A DNA stretch of 64,000 bases from Rhizobium sp. CCGE531 (GCF_003627795.1 NZ_CP032685.1:1396466-1460465); one strand, 5' to 3'. Positions 54,271 through 62,692 are shown, counted from the first letter of the stretch. Numbers and translations: made by a program. The notes: generated by a model from the sequence alone, not told the origin.

Positions 54271-55233
54271 TTAGGCCTTGTACTTTTCCACCGCGCCCGG
54301 AAGCTTGCTCCACTCGGCGTACCAGCTGTTGAACAGCTTGAACTGCACCTCGACATAGCCGCGCTGGCTTTCGTTCAAGACGTCGCTTTCGTTGAAATGG
54401 AGCTCATATTCCTTGTCGCCCTTCAGCACCATCATGTGCTTGAAGAAGAGAACCAGATCCGGACCTTCATCGAAGGACGACAGGACGGCGAGCGCCTGCT
54501 CAAGCTCCAGCGCGCGCTGGCGCGCATCGATGTCGCCGGTGGCAGCAGCCTGGGCGAGATTGCAGAGATGGATGACTTCCCTGGGCAGAACGTTGCCGAT
54601 GCCGGTGATGGCGCCGGTCGCGCCGCAATTGACGAAGCCGTGGAAGACGGCCGTATCGACGCCGATCATCAGCGACACATCATCGTCGCGGCTAGTGATG
54701 TTTTCAGCGGCGTAACGCATGTCGGCCGGGCCGCCGAACTCCTTGAAGCCGACGAGATTGGCGTGTTCGGCGCGCAGTGCGAAGAATAGGTCGGCGCGCG
54801 TTGCAAAACCATAATAGGGGCTGTTGTAGATAACGGCCGGAAGATCGGGTGCTGCCGACAGGATCGCCTTGAAATGCGCCTTCTGCGCAGCGATCACCGA
54901 GCCGCGCGACAGCACACGGGGGATGACCATCAGCCCCTTGGCACCGACCTTCTGCGCATGGGCGGCGTGGGCGACAGCCGATGCCGTATTGACGGCGCCG
55001 GTACCGACGATGACGGGCACGCCCGCCTTGACCAGCCGCTCGACGCCCTCCATGCGCAGCGCATCCGTCAGGAGCGGCCAATCGCCCATCGAGCCGCAAT
55101 AGACGACCGCCGACATGCCTTCGGCGATGAGCTGCTTGCCCTTGCGCACAAGCGCATCGAAATCGGGGCTGCGATCGAGCTTGCACGGGGTCATGAGCGC
55201 CGGGATCACGCCGGAGAAAATGCTTGATATCAT
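54271..55233 (-). CDS. DHDPS-family deaminase (Pyr4H2C deaminase type)
   Basis: A 320-residue class I aldolase-fold protein. Schiff-base lysine is K164 (VGFKEFGG), the catalytic tyrosine Y136 (VIYNSPYYG), and the GSMGDWPLLT loop replaces the GTTGE of DapA. The last 40 residues (LFNSWYAEWSKLPGAVEKYKA) are typical of the Δ1-pyrroline-4-hydroxy-2-carboxylate deaminases of 4-hydroxyproline catabolism, which give 2-oxoglutarate semialdehyde. The next enzyme, a semialdehyde dehydrogenase, is not in the window. Its own promoter region carries TTTGTAT and TTGTCGACAA. Confidence 0.85.
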   Translation of the reverse strand: MISSIFSGVIPALMTPCKLDRSPDFDALVRKGKQLIAEGMSAVVYCGSMGDWPLLTDALRMEGVERLVKAGVPVIVGTGAVNTASAVAHAAHAQKVGAKGLMVIPRVLSRGSVIAAQKAHFKAILSAAPDLPAVIYNSPYYGFATRADLFFALRAEHANLVGFKEFGGPADMRYAAENITSRDDDVSLMIGVDTAVFHGFVNCGATGAITGIGNVLPREVIHLCNLAQAAATGDIDARQRALELEQALAVLSSFDEGPDLVLFFKHMMVLKGDKEYELHFNESDVLNESQRGYVEVQFKLFNSWYAEWSKLPGAVEKYKA

Positions 55234-55335
55234 CTGTCTATCCTTTTGGCCTAGGGGTGGATCGGCAACCAGCCCAGCCGCATCCGCCGCCGCGCCTCAC
55301 CGTCTTTGCAGCATTGATATATCTTTGTATTTATT

Positions 55336-55345
55336 TTGTCGACAA
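55336..55345. promoter_or_regulatory. TTGTCGACAA palindrome
   Basis: Perfect 10-bp palindrome about 103 bases upstream of the deaminase gene and next to TCTTTGTATTTATT. Palindromes of this form are typical FCD-type GntR operators; the GntR gene at 55460-56161 lies immediately upstream on the same strand. Confidence 0.5.
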
Positions 55346-55416
55346 GAAATATGCAAACTGGACCGGTTCAGCTTTTCACGGAATCTCTGAGCCGCTCCAT
55401 CTCTTTGTTTCCACGT

Positions 55417-55456
55417 AATTCCGGACGGAAAACCGCTGCGCACTTTTCCTGGAATT
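55417..55456. repeat. 40-bp palindromic intergenic repeat, copy 1
   Basis: Identical over 40 bases to 58030-58069. Internal symmetry: AATTCC...GGAATT outer arms and GGAAAA...TTTTCC inner arms around a GC-rich centre. Elements of this sequence are abundant between genes in Rhizobium and Agrobacterium genomes (from general knowledge). It lies just after the GntR stop codon and may serve as a transcript-end hairpin. Confidence 0.85.
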
Positions 55457-55459
55457 GCT

Positions 55460-56161
55460 CTAAAGCCGCACATCGAGGCGGTCTCCGCGCACGAGCAATT
55501 TCTGGATCTGGGCAACGATCTGTTCCGCATGCTCGCGCGCCAGACGCTCGGCAAGCTCGATATCGCGCGCCGCGACGGCGTCAATGATTTCATCGTGCTC
55601 CTCGACGAAGCGGCGCGGCAGGCGGTCATTATAGGATTGATAGTAGAGGCGAAGAATGCGCCGGCCCTCGTTCAACAGACGCGAGAAAAGGCTGGTGAAA
55701 TAGGGATTGCGGCCGGACTCGGCGATCGCAAGATGCAGCGCGGCGTTGGTGGAGATCATGGCGAGCGCATCCTGCGCCTCGACGGCATCGGCGAAATCCG
55801 CCTGGAGCGCGCGCACGGCCTCCAGATCCTCCGGCCGATGATACTTCGCCGCAAGTTGCGTCGTCACTCGATACATGAGCACCAGCGCATCGAAATAGTT
55901 ATGCATGTTGAGGAAATCGATCTGCGACACCATGGTCGAGCGATTGGGCAGCGTATCGATCAGCCCCTCGCCTGCAAGCCGTACCAGGGCTTCGCGGATC
56001 GGCGTGCGCGACATGCCGAAACGTTCGGAAAGCTGCACCTCGTCGATGGGGCTGCCGGGCGGCAATTCCAGATCCAGAATCTCGTCGCGCAAGATATCGT
56101 AGACCACCTTCACGCCGGAGCCGCGCTTGCGCTCGTTTCGGAGGCTTGTTTCATTATCCAT
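55460..56161 (-). CDS. GntR-family regulator (FCD)
   Basis: A 233-residue repressor: HTH RFGMSRTPIREALVRLAGEGLI near residue 50, FCD domain with LHLAIAESGRNPY and EHDEIIDAVAARD ligand/metal segments. ATG at 56161 has GAGGT upstream. It precedes the deaminase gene on the same strand. TTGTCGACAA and TTTGTAT sites in the deaminase, binding-protein and reductase promoters are candidates for its operators, making it a likely regulator of the whole hydroxyproline island together with the GntR at 44914. Confidence 0.87.
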   Translation of the reverse strand: MDNETSLRNERKRGSGVKVVYDILRDEILDLELPPGSPIDEVQLSERFGMSRTPIREALVRLAGEGLIDTLPNRSTMVSQIDFLNMHNYFDALVLMYRVTTQLAAKYHRPEDLEAVRALQADFADAVEAQDALAMISTNAALHLAIAESGRNPYFTSLFSRLLNEGRRILRLYYQSYNDRLPRRFVEEHDEIIDAVAARDIELAERLAREHAEQIVAQIQKLLVRGDRLDVRL

Positions 56162-56702
56162 GGCTAGCTGACCTCTTCTTTCAGCGTGAGAAATAAAGGG
56201 GCATGCCAGGTAAATCAACGGCGCTTTGCCAGCCTGAAGTCAGGCCGGAGCTATCCTTTCCGTGGATCGGCGGGAGCGCCTTGCCCATTTCTTGCAAGCC
56301 GCCTGCGGACGATGGCCGCGTGGAAGCGCGCGCCATGGATCAGGCCGTCATCGTTGAAATCGTAATTCGCGACGGCAACTGGTACGAACCTCGCTATAAC
56401 GGTCACGCCGTCGTCTATGTGGTAGTGGGAGCCCCACAATGAAGAAATGTTCGATGACAAAGCCGCCTATGGCTTGCTCCCATGCAAAGCCATAGGCACC
56501 AAGCGACGGGCAGAGACCGTCGAAGCGATTGTCGGAAAAAATTTCAGGATTTGCACAATCGCCTGCCCAGCCTCCTTTCGCTATTATTTGATGAAAGCAG
56601 GTATTTCGGACCCTGCGATATTCCGGCACCTCATCGCAGCAGAATTATTTGGCGCCTTTCTCCGATGTGGCGCAGAGTCCCGGTGAAACCCAGAGGACTG
56701 GA
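56162..56702. other. Gene-poor gap upstream of MgtC/SapB gene
   Basis: About 540 bases. Three overlapping short frames (plus 56203-56442 and 56447-56686, minus 56251-56460) are open, but none combines a good start with a recognisable protein; the minus frame is the most protein-like (GSHYHIDDGVTVIARFV). Promoters for the flanking divergent genes must lie here. Confidence 0.35.
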
Positions 56703-58001
56703 ATGGAGAGCATTGAATCTTTCGAACGCTTCGGTTTGGCCATCGCCATCGGCGCAATCGTCGGCGTCGAGCGCCACTGGCGGGAGCGTGACGAAGACGC
56801 AGGCCAGCGGACGGCAGGGCTGCGCACCTTCACGCTTGCAGGCATGTTGGGTGGGCTCGCCGGATTTGTCGAGCAAACACTGTCCGCCCGCATGGCGCTG
56901 CAAGGTTTTGTCGTCACCGGCATGTTCGCGGTCTTCTCTATCGTCTTTGCCCTCTACCAGTATCGAGAGTCGGAAGCCGAGGGCAGCTACAGCGTCACCT
57001 CCGTCGTCACCGCTATGGCCACCTTTGTGTTGGGGACCTTGGCGGTGCTGGGCAGCCAGACGTTGGCCGCGGCCGGCGGCGTGACACTCGTGGCAATTCT
57101 TGCCAGCCGCGAGATATTGCATCAGTTCATGCGGATGCTGACTTGGAACGAGCTGCGATCTGCCATCGTCTTCCTCGCCATGGCCTTCGTCGTCCTGCCG
57201 ATGCTTCCGACCACTCCGCTCGGTCCCTTCGGTGGCATCTCGCCATCCGGGACATGGATGCTGGTTGTTCTTCTCGCCGGCATCTCCTTCCTGGGATATG
57301 TGGCTGTCAAAGCGCTCGGACAGGTCCGGGGCGAGCTGGTGGCAGGGGCCGTCAACGGCCTTGTGTCGTCGACCGCCACAACCATCACCAATGCCCGGCT
57401 CAGCATGGAAGAACACTCTGCGGGATTGCTAGCAGCCGGCGCGCTCGCCGCCAACGCCACTTCCTGCTTCAAAGTGCTGCTCTATACCGCCCTCCTTGCA
57501 ACGCCGATCGCCTGGCGCCTCGGCCCGGCACTTGCTGCAACAGCTCTGGTTATGGCCGGGTTTTCGCTGCTATTCGCTCGCAATGCTACCTCCGAACCCG
57601 CTGGCCACCATACGCGCAACCCTTTCGAACTCGCGGCTGTATTGAAAATGGCGTTGCTGCTTGTCACGGTGGCGTTCTTGGCGCGGGCGGGTGCGGCTTG
57701 GTTCGGCAAGGCTGGCCTGCTCGTCGTCTCGACCCTTTCCGGTCTCGCGGATGTCGATGCCATCACCGTTACTATAGCAGGCATGCTCGACAGCATCGGC
57801 GTCCAACTTGCCGCGGCAGCGCTGGGTGCGGCCGTGGTCGCCAATACAGTGGCTAAAATGGCATATGCCTTAGCCCTTGGCGGACGCGCCTATAGCGGGC
57901 GCTTTCTCTTGGCCAGTACCGCTGCGCTCGTCGTGGGTCTTCTTATGTTCAAGGCAGCCCCGCTGATGGAGTGGTTCGTGACGGAACAGCTGCGGCAATA
58001 A
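56703..58001 (+). CDS. MgtC/SapB family membrane protein with DUF4010
   Basis: A 432-residue polytopic protein. The N-terminal MgtC/SapB domain is clear (FGLAIAIGAIVGVERHWRER, then GLRTFTLAGMLGGLAG), and the C-terminal two thirds is the DUF4010 multi-helix region (GAVNGLVSSTATTITNARLS, ALGAAVVANTVAKMAYALALGG). About 12 hydrophobic segments. The function of this two-domain class is unknown; some MgtC proteins relate to Mg limitation and acid tolerance. GAGG is 7 bases before ATG 56703. Confidence 0.88.
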   Translation: MESIESFERFGLAIAIGAIVGVERHWRERDEDAGQRTAGLRTFTLAGMLGGLAGFVEQTLSARMALQGFVVTGMFAVFSIVFALYQYRESEAEGSYSVTSVVTAMATFVLGTLAVLGSQTLAAAGGVTLVAILASREILHQFMRMLTWNELRSAIVFLAMAFVVLPMLPTTPLGPFGGISPSGTWMLVVLLAGISFLGYVAVKALGQVRGELVAGAVNGLVSSTATTITNARLSMEEHSAGLLAAGALAANATSCFKVLLYTALLATPIAWRLGPALAATALVMAGFSLLFARNATSEPAGHHTRNPFELAAVLKMALLLVTVAFLARAGAAWFGKAGLLVVSTLSGLADVDAITVTIAGMLDSIGVQLAAAALGAAVVANTVAKMAYALALGGRAYSGRFLLASTAALVVGLLMFKAAPLMEWFVTEQLRQ

Positions 58002-58029
58002 CGATCAAATCGCCTCTTTGTCTTCTCGC

Positions 58030-58069
58030 AATTCCGGACGGAAAACCGCTGCGCACTTTTCCTGGAATT
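58030..58069. repeat. 40-bp palindromic intergenic repeat, copy 2
   Basis: Identical to 55417-55456 over the full 40 bases and in the same orientation, 28 bases after the MgtC/SapB stop codon. The two copies bracket the segment 55457-58029, which holds the GntR regulator and MgtC/SapB genes. Confidence 0.85.
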
Positions 58070-58240
58070 GATGGGCTTCGGCCCAGCCATGCCAGAGCCT
58101 GATCTCGCAATCGCTATCATCGCTTTGGGCGGAGCGCTCGATATATCCGGCACAAAGGCTTCGGTCGTAATCGGCCCTTGTTTCAGGACAGGGGCTGGCG
58201 GTCATTATTCCGCGCGACGGCAGCGCAGCATGGCCTTCAT

Positions 58241-58450
58241 TTATCCGAAATTTGTGGCGCGCTCACCTTTCGGTCCGTCGATCGGAAAATATTCGCCGAC
58301 ACCGACTGTGAAAAGCCTCGAGGGCTCCACAGCAAAGATGGTCGAGAGGATCTCCTTGCCAGCGCCCCTTATCGCCTCCTGCCGGAGCAGTTCGACATCC
58401 ACGACCGGCGCCGCCGCCCAGCCGCACAATGATCCCAGGTAGTCAAACAT
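58241..58450 (-). CDS. Possible small hypothetical protein
   Basis: A 69-codon frame from ATG 58450 with codon use typical of the replicon and a plausible helical start (FDYLGSLCGWAAAPVVDVEL) and a basic-acidic middle. No ribosome site is evident. I do not recognise it; it may be a remnant. Confidence 0.3.
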   Translation of the reverse strand: MFDYLGSLCGWAAAPVVDVELLRQEAIRGAGKEILSTIFAVEPSRLFTVGVGEYFPIDGPKGERATNFG

Positions 58451-59401
58451 CGGAGCTGAGCAATAGCTTGAGATTATGGTTAATGCTTCATTTAATTGAA
58501 GTTATATCGCGCTTTGCTTCCGCCATTCCTGCATGGCGTCCCATGCAAGCGCCACCTATCCGATGAATAGCGCGCATGGATATTTCGCCGATAGCGCTGC
58601 TATGTGTATCGCGACGACGACCCGCCGCCAAGCCAGCCATTGTCGCTATCTCCAGATTTTTTGATATTGCCCCTGCGTAGCGACGGCGCCCGCAATGGAA
58701 CCGGCTTATCCTGCGCGCGCGCGCATGACTTCATACGGGGCTTATCTTCGGACGCCCGATCTGCCTTAGCTGCAGAAGCCGCCAAAGGAGCCCCCTGCCC
58801 CACCGATTGGCGCATTGCTACTCCATGATAGATCCAGCCCGAATGACGACCACTGCCGGACATCCCCTCCGAGCTCAAGTCCATGGAAAGCATCGGCATG
58901 ACTTCGAGCACGGATCGCCGACATCCCCAAAGGACGAGCCTCTGAAGCGAGAATGATGGCGGGAACAGCGCGATAGTCTGTGCATTGGCCGATGCGGTTT
59001 CCGAGAGATAGCCCACCCGTCAACGGAGTTGACCGAAGGCGTGCGTCGCATCAAAGTCGAGTGGCGACGAAGAAGAAGCCTCCGCATTCCTCTCGCGGGC
59101 CAGTCGCCATATAACGATAGGCGAGGACCGACGCGCGCCTCGCGAGCGGAGCTCGGTTCTCATGGATTGCCGATTTAAGAGAAAGGTGCGCCGCGTACCC
59201 GGGTACATCCCACGGCTCGACGCAGGCTATCCTCCCAATCATAAAAATCCCGTTAACCAAAACTTGCTGTGAGAGACGCCACCTCATATATGGTCGACAG
59301 CTTGGCATGAGGCGAGAAGACGCAGGCGGATTTCTTTGCGGTCTCGTCAAAATCGCTTCACAATCAATCCGTAATGGATTTGCACGCAGAGGAACGATTT
59401 C
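58451..59401. other. Gene-poor region before FinO-domain gene
   Basis: About 950 bases. Nothing recognisable: a minus-strand frame at 58600-59016 is open for 138 codons but has no family features or ribosome site. The stretch 58470-58510 is AT-rich. It could hold remnants of transfer-related genes or unlabelled plasmid sequences. Confidence 0.35.
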
Positions 59402-59887
59402 ATGGAAGAACCCTGGACGACCGATCGCGAGCCGATCATTGCGACCGAGCTCGATGTCAAGAAGGCGGCGGCGATCAATGCGCTCTTGCTTCGCCCTATC
59501 GCCATTCTGCCCATCAAAGCCGGAGAGCTGATCCGTCCTTTCGCGCTCGGTCTCTGGAATGAAATCCGCCCTCTACTGAAGCCCGACGTGCCGGTCATGT
59601 CGCTTCGCCGCGCCACCAGCGCATTTCTTCATTCCAAGCGATATTACCATGCCTGCGCGCAGCCGGACTCAATGCGGCACGATCTGGCCGGCAATCCGGT
59701 TGAGCCGCTTTCGACCGAAGACAGGCTTGCGGCACAGCAGCGCCTGATCGCGCTCCGCCAGACGCAGACCAAGACCAGCTCTCATCGCGACGAACCAAAT
59801 CCGCCGCCGCCCGTATTGAGCAAGGCAGAGCTAATTCGGGCATCCCTTCTCGGCGTCAGCAAGCGCCCGGATCGCGTCGCGCGTTGA
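59402..59887 (+). CDS. FinO/ProQ-domain RNA chaperone
   Basis: A 161-residue protein. Residues 20-110 follow the FinO/ProQ fold: a PFALGLWNEIRPLL strand/helix, LRRATSAFLHSKRYYHACA and RHDLAGNPVEPLSTEDRLAA, with the tyrosine/arginine positions that cap RNA 3-prime ends. A disordered, proline-rich tail (RDEPNPPPPVLSKAEL) ends the protein. Such proteins bind small RNA hairpins; plasmid members (FinO, FopA) act on antisense RNAs that control transfer or copy number. The gene lies 450 bases before repA, separated by two palindromes, and could act on the copy-control RNA between repB and repC. Confidence 0.85.
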   Translation: MEEPWTTDREPIIATELDVKKAAAINALLLRPIAILPIKAGELIRPFALGLWNEIRPLLKPDVPVMSLRRATSAFLHSKRYYHACAQPDSMRHDLAGNPVEPLSTEDRLAAQQRLIALRQTQTKTSSHRDEPNPPPPVLSKAELIRASLLGVSKRPDRVAR

Positions 59888-59994
59888 TGCGCCTACCGGC
59901 GCATCGCACCCCGGAAACCACTATTGCCTTCTTGCGAATGATTACAGCGATCTGCTCGCTTTGAATGCCGCAGACCGGCATGCGGACGAGCGGC

Positions 59995-60010
59995 GTAGTC
60001 CGCGGACTAC
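59995..60010. promoter_or_regulatory. parS-like palindrome 1
   Basis: GTAGTCCGCGGACTAC, a perfect 16-bp palindrome of the length and symmetry of repABC partition sites (known consensus GTT-N4-GC-N4-AAC; here GTA-N4-GC-N4-TAC). Sits 328 bases before repA. It lies in an imperfect direct repeat with the second site (shared AGCGGC before and TCTTTCG after). Confidence 0.6.
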
Positions 60011-60080
60011 CGATCTTTCGGAGCCGCGCCCCTCTCCCAACCACGATTTCCATCGTATCGCGACTGGCCTAGCGGCATGA

Positions 60081-60096
60081 GTAGTCCACGGACTAC
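60081..60096. promoter_or_regulatory. parS-like palindrome 2
   Basis: GTAGTCCACGGACTAC, differing from site 1 only in the central pair, and extendable to GAGTAGTCC-AC-GGACTACTC (60079-60098). The two sites are 86 bases apart, in the position expected for a RepB-binding centromere upstream of repA. Confidence 0.6.
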
Positions 60097-60248
60097 TCGT
60101 CTTTCGCGCGGTTGCGCGTAACTCCGCTCCTAGTGACAAAAGCTCACCCAGCGAGAGTGTAGCTCAAGCAGCAAGACCTCGGCACTCCAACAGAACCACC
60201 TCCGTGGATACCTAAAAAACAGCTAAAAACTGCCTTTTGTTTAAGCAT

Positions 60249-60323
60249 TTGTAAAACGGCCACGAATCGGAGCATATTATAACTGCGTAGTTCAGCAGCA
60301 TTCTGTCACAATTGCGCAGTTAA
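60249..60323 (+). promoter_or_regulatory. repA promoter/operator region
   Basis: TATTAT at 60275-60280 (preceded by AGCA) is a good -10 element; the -35 is not clear (TTGTAA at 60249 is 20 bases away). Overlapping or following it are AACTGCGTAGTT (60281-60292) and AATTGCGCAGTTAA (60310-60323), whose GCGCAGTT/AACTGCG parts are inverted with respect to each other: a candidate RepA/RepB operator for autorepression. Confidence 0.5.
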
Positions 60324-60337
60324 CTGGGAAAACAACT

Positions 60338-61531
60338 ATGCAGCCGAGTCTCGTGCTCCAAGACGATCAAGAGCATCTTCCAACGCTTCTGGCGACAGAT
60401 GCGCAAGAGCTGTCTTACCAGCTCCAGCAACATCAGGCAAAGCTCTTTCCGCCTCAGTCACAGAAAACGATGCGGATGTTTTCGCCGGCTGAAGCCGCCG
60501 CATTTATCGGCATCGGAGAAGGCTATCTCCGCCAGATCGCAGCCGAAGGCCATGGGCCGGACCCGCTCGCCAACGGGCGGCGGCTTTACACGGCCGAGGA
60601 TATGGATCGAATTCGCAAGGTTCTCGACGAACGAAACGGAACGCCGAAATATGTGCCTTGGCGCCGAGGGGCTGAAAAGCTGCAGATCATCTCGGTGATG
60701 AATTTCAAGGGAGGTTCCGGCAAGACCACCACCGCAGCCCACCTCGCGCAATATCTGGCGTTGAGGGGCTACCGCGTACTTGCCATCGATCTCGATCCAC
60801 AAGCATCTCTATCCGCATTGTTCGGGCACCAGCCCGAGATCGACGTCGGTGAAAACGAAACGCTTTACGGCGCCATCCGCTATGAGGGCCCTCGCCCGAT
60901 CACCGATATCGTCCGTTCGACCTATACGCCGAACCTGCATCTGATCCCCGGAAATCTCGAGCTCATGGAATTCGAGCACGAGACGCCGCGCGCAATGGCG
61001 GCGGGCAAGGCCGAGACGATGTTCTTTGCCCGCATCGGCGAGGTCCTGACCGGGATCGAGAGTTACTACGATGTGGTGGTCATCGATTGCCCGCCGCAAC
61101 TTGGCTTTCTGACGATGTCGGCGCTCTGCGCCGCGACATCGATCCTCATCACGGTGCATCCGCAGATGCTCGACGTTATGTCCATGTCGCAGTTTCTGAC
61201 GATGACCAGCGAACTCATGTCCGTTGTCGAAAGGGCAGGGGGACGCACCAGTTATGACTGGATGCGTTACCTCGTCACGCGCTTCGAGCCCAATGACGGA
61301 CCGCAAAGCCAGATGACCGGTTTCATGAAGGCGATCTTCGGCAACCGCATGCTCCACAACGCGATGGTCAAGTCGACAGCTGTCGCCGATGCCGGCGTCA
61401 CCAAGCAGACCCTCTACGAGGTAGAGCGTGCCCAATTCACCAGGGGCACCTACGACCGCGCTCTGGATTCGCTCAATCTCGTCAACGGCGAGATCGAGAC
61501 GCATATCCGCCTAACCTGGGGAAGGAAATAA
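60338..61531 (+). CDS. repA: RepA, plasmid partition ATPase (ParA type)
   Basis: A 397-residue ParA-family ATPase of the repABC type. The N-terminal part is a MerR-like wHTH (FSPAEAAAFIGIGEGYLRQIA), then the deviant Walker A KGGSGKTTTAAHL at 124-136, A-prime motif DLDPQASLSALFG and Walker B VVVIDCPPQLG. Moves plasmids by acting on the RepB-parS complex and represses the operon. Followed by repB after 4 bases; first gene of the operon. Confidence 0.96.
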   Translation: MQPSLVLQDDQEHLPTLLATDAQELSYQLQQHQAKLFPPQSQKTMRMFSPAEAAAFIGIGEGYLRQIAAEGHGPDPLANGRRLYTAEDMDRIRKVLDERNGTPKYVPWRRGAEKLQIISVMNFKGGSGKTTTAAHLAQYLALRGYRVLAIDLDPQASLSALFGHQPEIDVGENETLYGAIRYEGPRPITDIVRSTYTPNLHLIPGNLELMEFEHETPRAMAAGKAETMFFARIGEVLTGIESYYDVVVIDCPPQLGFLTMSALCAATSILITVHPQMLDVMSMSQFLTMTSELMSVVERAGGRTSYDWMRYLVTRFEPNDGPQSQMTGFMKAIFGNRMLHNAMVKSTAVADAGVTKQTLYEVERAQFTRGTYDRALDSLNLVNGEIETHIRLTWGRK

Positions 61532-61535
61532 ATAG

Positions 61536-62537
61536 ATGGCGCGCAAAAACCTCCTTGAAATCTCAGCGCCGAATACAAGCCGTTCGGAGACGCCGGTTGC
61601 AAAAGACCATCGTCCGATCGCCGGTTTCCTGCCGCAGGCAAGAGGCTCCGGGCCGGTGGGCGGTATCACCAGGACGCTCGGAAATATCACGGAGAAGATA
61701 GAGCGGGCCAGCGATCTCGAACGGCAGTTGGCGGAAGGCCAGACGGTCGTCGATATTGATCCCGAGCTTGTCGACGGGTCGTTCGTTACCGATCGCCTCG
61801 AAATAGATCCGGTCGAGCTTGGTCAGCTCGTCGAGCAGATACGCGAACATGGCCAGCAAGTGCCGATCCTGGTGCGCCCGCATCCGGATGCCCGCGGGCG
61901 CTTTCAGGTCGCCTACGGCCATCGTCGACTGGCGGCGACAAAAGAGCTCGGCATCAAGGTGCGCGCCGTCGTGCGCCAGCTCACCGACGACCAGCTGGTG
62001 GTCAGCCAGGGCCAGGAGAACAATGCCCGCACGAACCTATCCTATATCGAGCGTGCGCTGTTCGCGTTGCGCCTCGAGCAGCGCGATTTCGGTCGCGATG
62101 TCATCATGGCGGCACTCGGCGTGGACAAGGCTGCTCTCTCGAAAATGCTCATCGTCACCAGACAAGTGCCTCTCGCTCTCATCAGCGCGATCGGCCCCGC
62201 CCCCGAGATCGGCCGCAGGCGCTGGCTGGAGCTGGGAGAACGTCTCGAGAGCGTCGCCTCGGAACCGATCATCACGGAGTTGTCCGCGGACAACTATCGT
62301 CAACTGTCCAGTGACGAACGTTTCCAGCAGGCAATGGTTCTTGCAATCGGCAAACCTGCATCCGCCAAGGCAGCCGCTACGCCCTCTTCGATAGCCGGTG
62401 TTCCGGTGACGTTTAAGCGAACGCCGGCGCGCGCGACCTTTGTTTTCGATAGCAAGGCCGCGCCCGGTTTCGATCAGTTCGTGCAGGAGAGACTGCAATC
62501 TCTCTTCAACGAGTTTCAGGAAGAAAAGGAAACGTAA
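61536..62537 (+). CDS. repB: RepB, plasmid partition protein (ParB type)
   Basis: A 333-residue ParB-family protein. The ParB/Spo0J core has the IREHGQQVPILVRPHPDA and YGHRRLAATKELGIKVRA strings with the QENNARTNLSYIERA segment (arginine patch) and the HTH DVIMAALGVDKAALSKMLIV. Binds parS, of which the palindromes at 59995 and 60081 are candidates. GGAAGG precedes the ATG. Confidence 0.96.
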   Translation: MARKNLLEISAPNTSRSETPVAKDHRPIAGFLPQARGSGPVGGITRTLGNITEKIERASDLERQLAEGQTVVDIDPELVDGSFVTDRLEIDPVELGQLVEQIREHGQQVPILVRPHPDARGRFQVAYGHRRLAATKELGIKVRAVVRQLTDDQLVVSQGQENNARTNLSYIERALFALRLEQRDFGRDVIMAALGVDKAALSKMLIVTRQVPLALISAIGPAPEIGRRRWLELGERLESVASEPIITELSADNYRQLSSDERFQQAMVLAIGKPASAKAAATPSSIAGVPVTFKRTPARATFVFDSKAAPGFDQFVQERLQSLFNEFQEEKET

Positions 62538-62541
62538 CCCG

Positions 62542-62598
62542 CAAAAGAAAAAGGCCCCCAAACGACGCCGTCGTGGAAGCCCTTCTCTGATCTTAAGC
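62542..62598 (-). ncRNA. Candidate antisense copy-control RNA (ctRNA)
   Basis: Expected minus-strand transcript of about 55-60 bases between repB and repC. The promoter at 62605-62633 points this way, and the transcript ends in a hairpin (ACGAC-GGC-GTCGT core extended by GGGCTTCC/GGGGGCC) followed by TTTTTCTTTT. repABC plasmids encode an antisense RNA exactly here that blocks repC translation and gives incompatibility. It is antisense to the repC leader. Confidence 0.8.
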
Positions 62599-62604
62599 AA
62601 ATCG

Positions 62605-62633
62605 AGAATCGCATTTCCCCGAATCACAGTCAA
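62605..62633 (-). promoter_or_regulatory. Promoter of the antisense RNA
   Basis: On the minus strand: TTGACT (plus positions 62628-62633) and GATTCT (62605-62610) separated by exactly 17 bases, a near-consensus sigma-70-type promoter reading towards the ctRNA. Confidence 0.75.
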
Positions 62634-62692
62634 GAGTCTTTGGCATCGTTTTGGTGAGCAGATTTCTTTTGCCACAACGTAGGTGAAGGAAA

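Noticed and set aside
56203..56460. Small overlapping frames on both strands (79 and 69 codons)
   Set aside because: Both are open and moderately protein-like but exclude each other, and neither has a recognisable family; not called.
58600..59016. Minus-strand frame of 138 codons
   Set aside because: No ribosome site and no family pattern; biased composition. Mentioned only in the gap entry.
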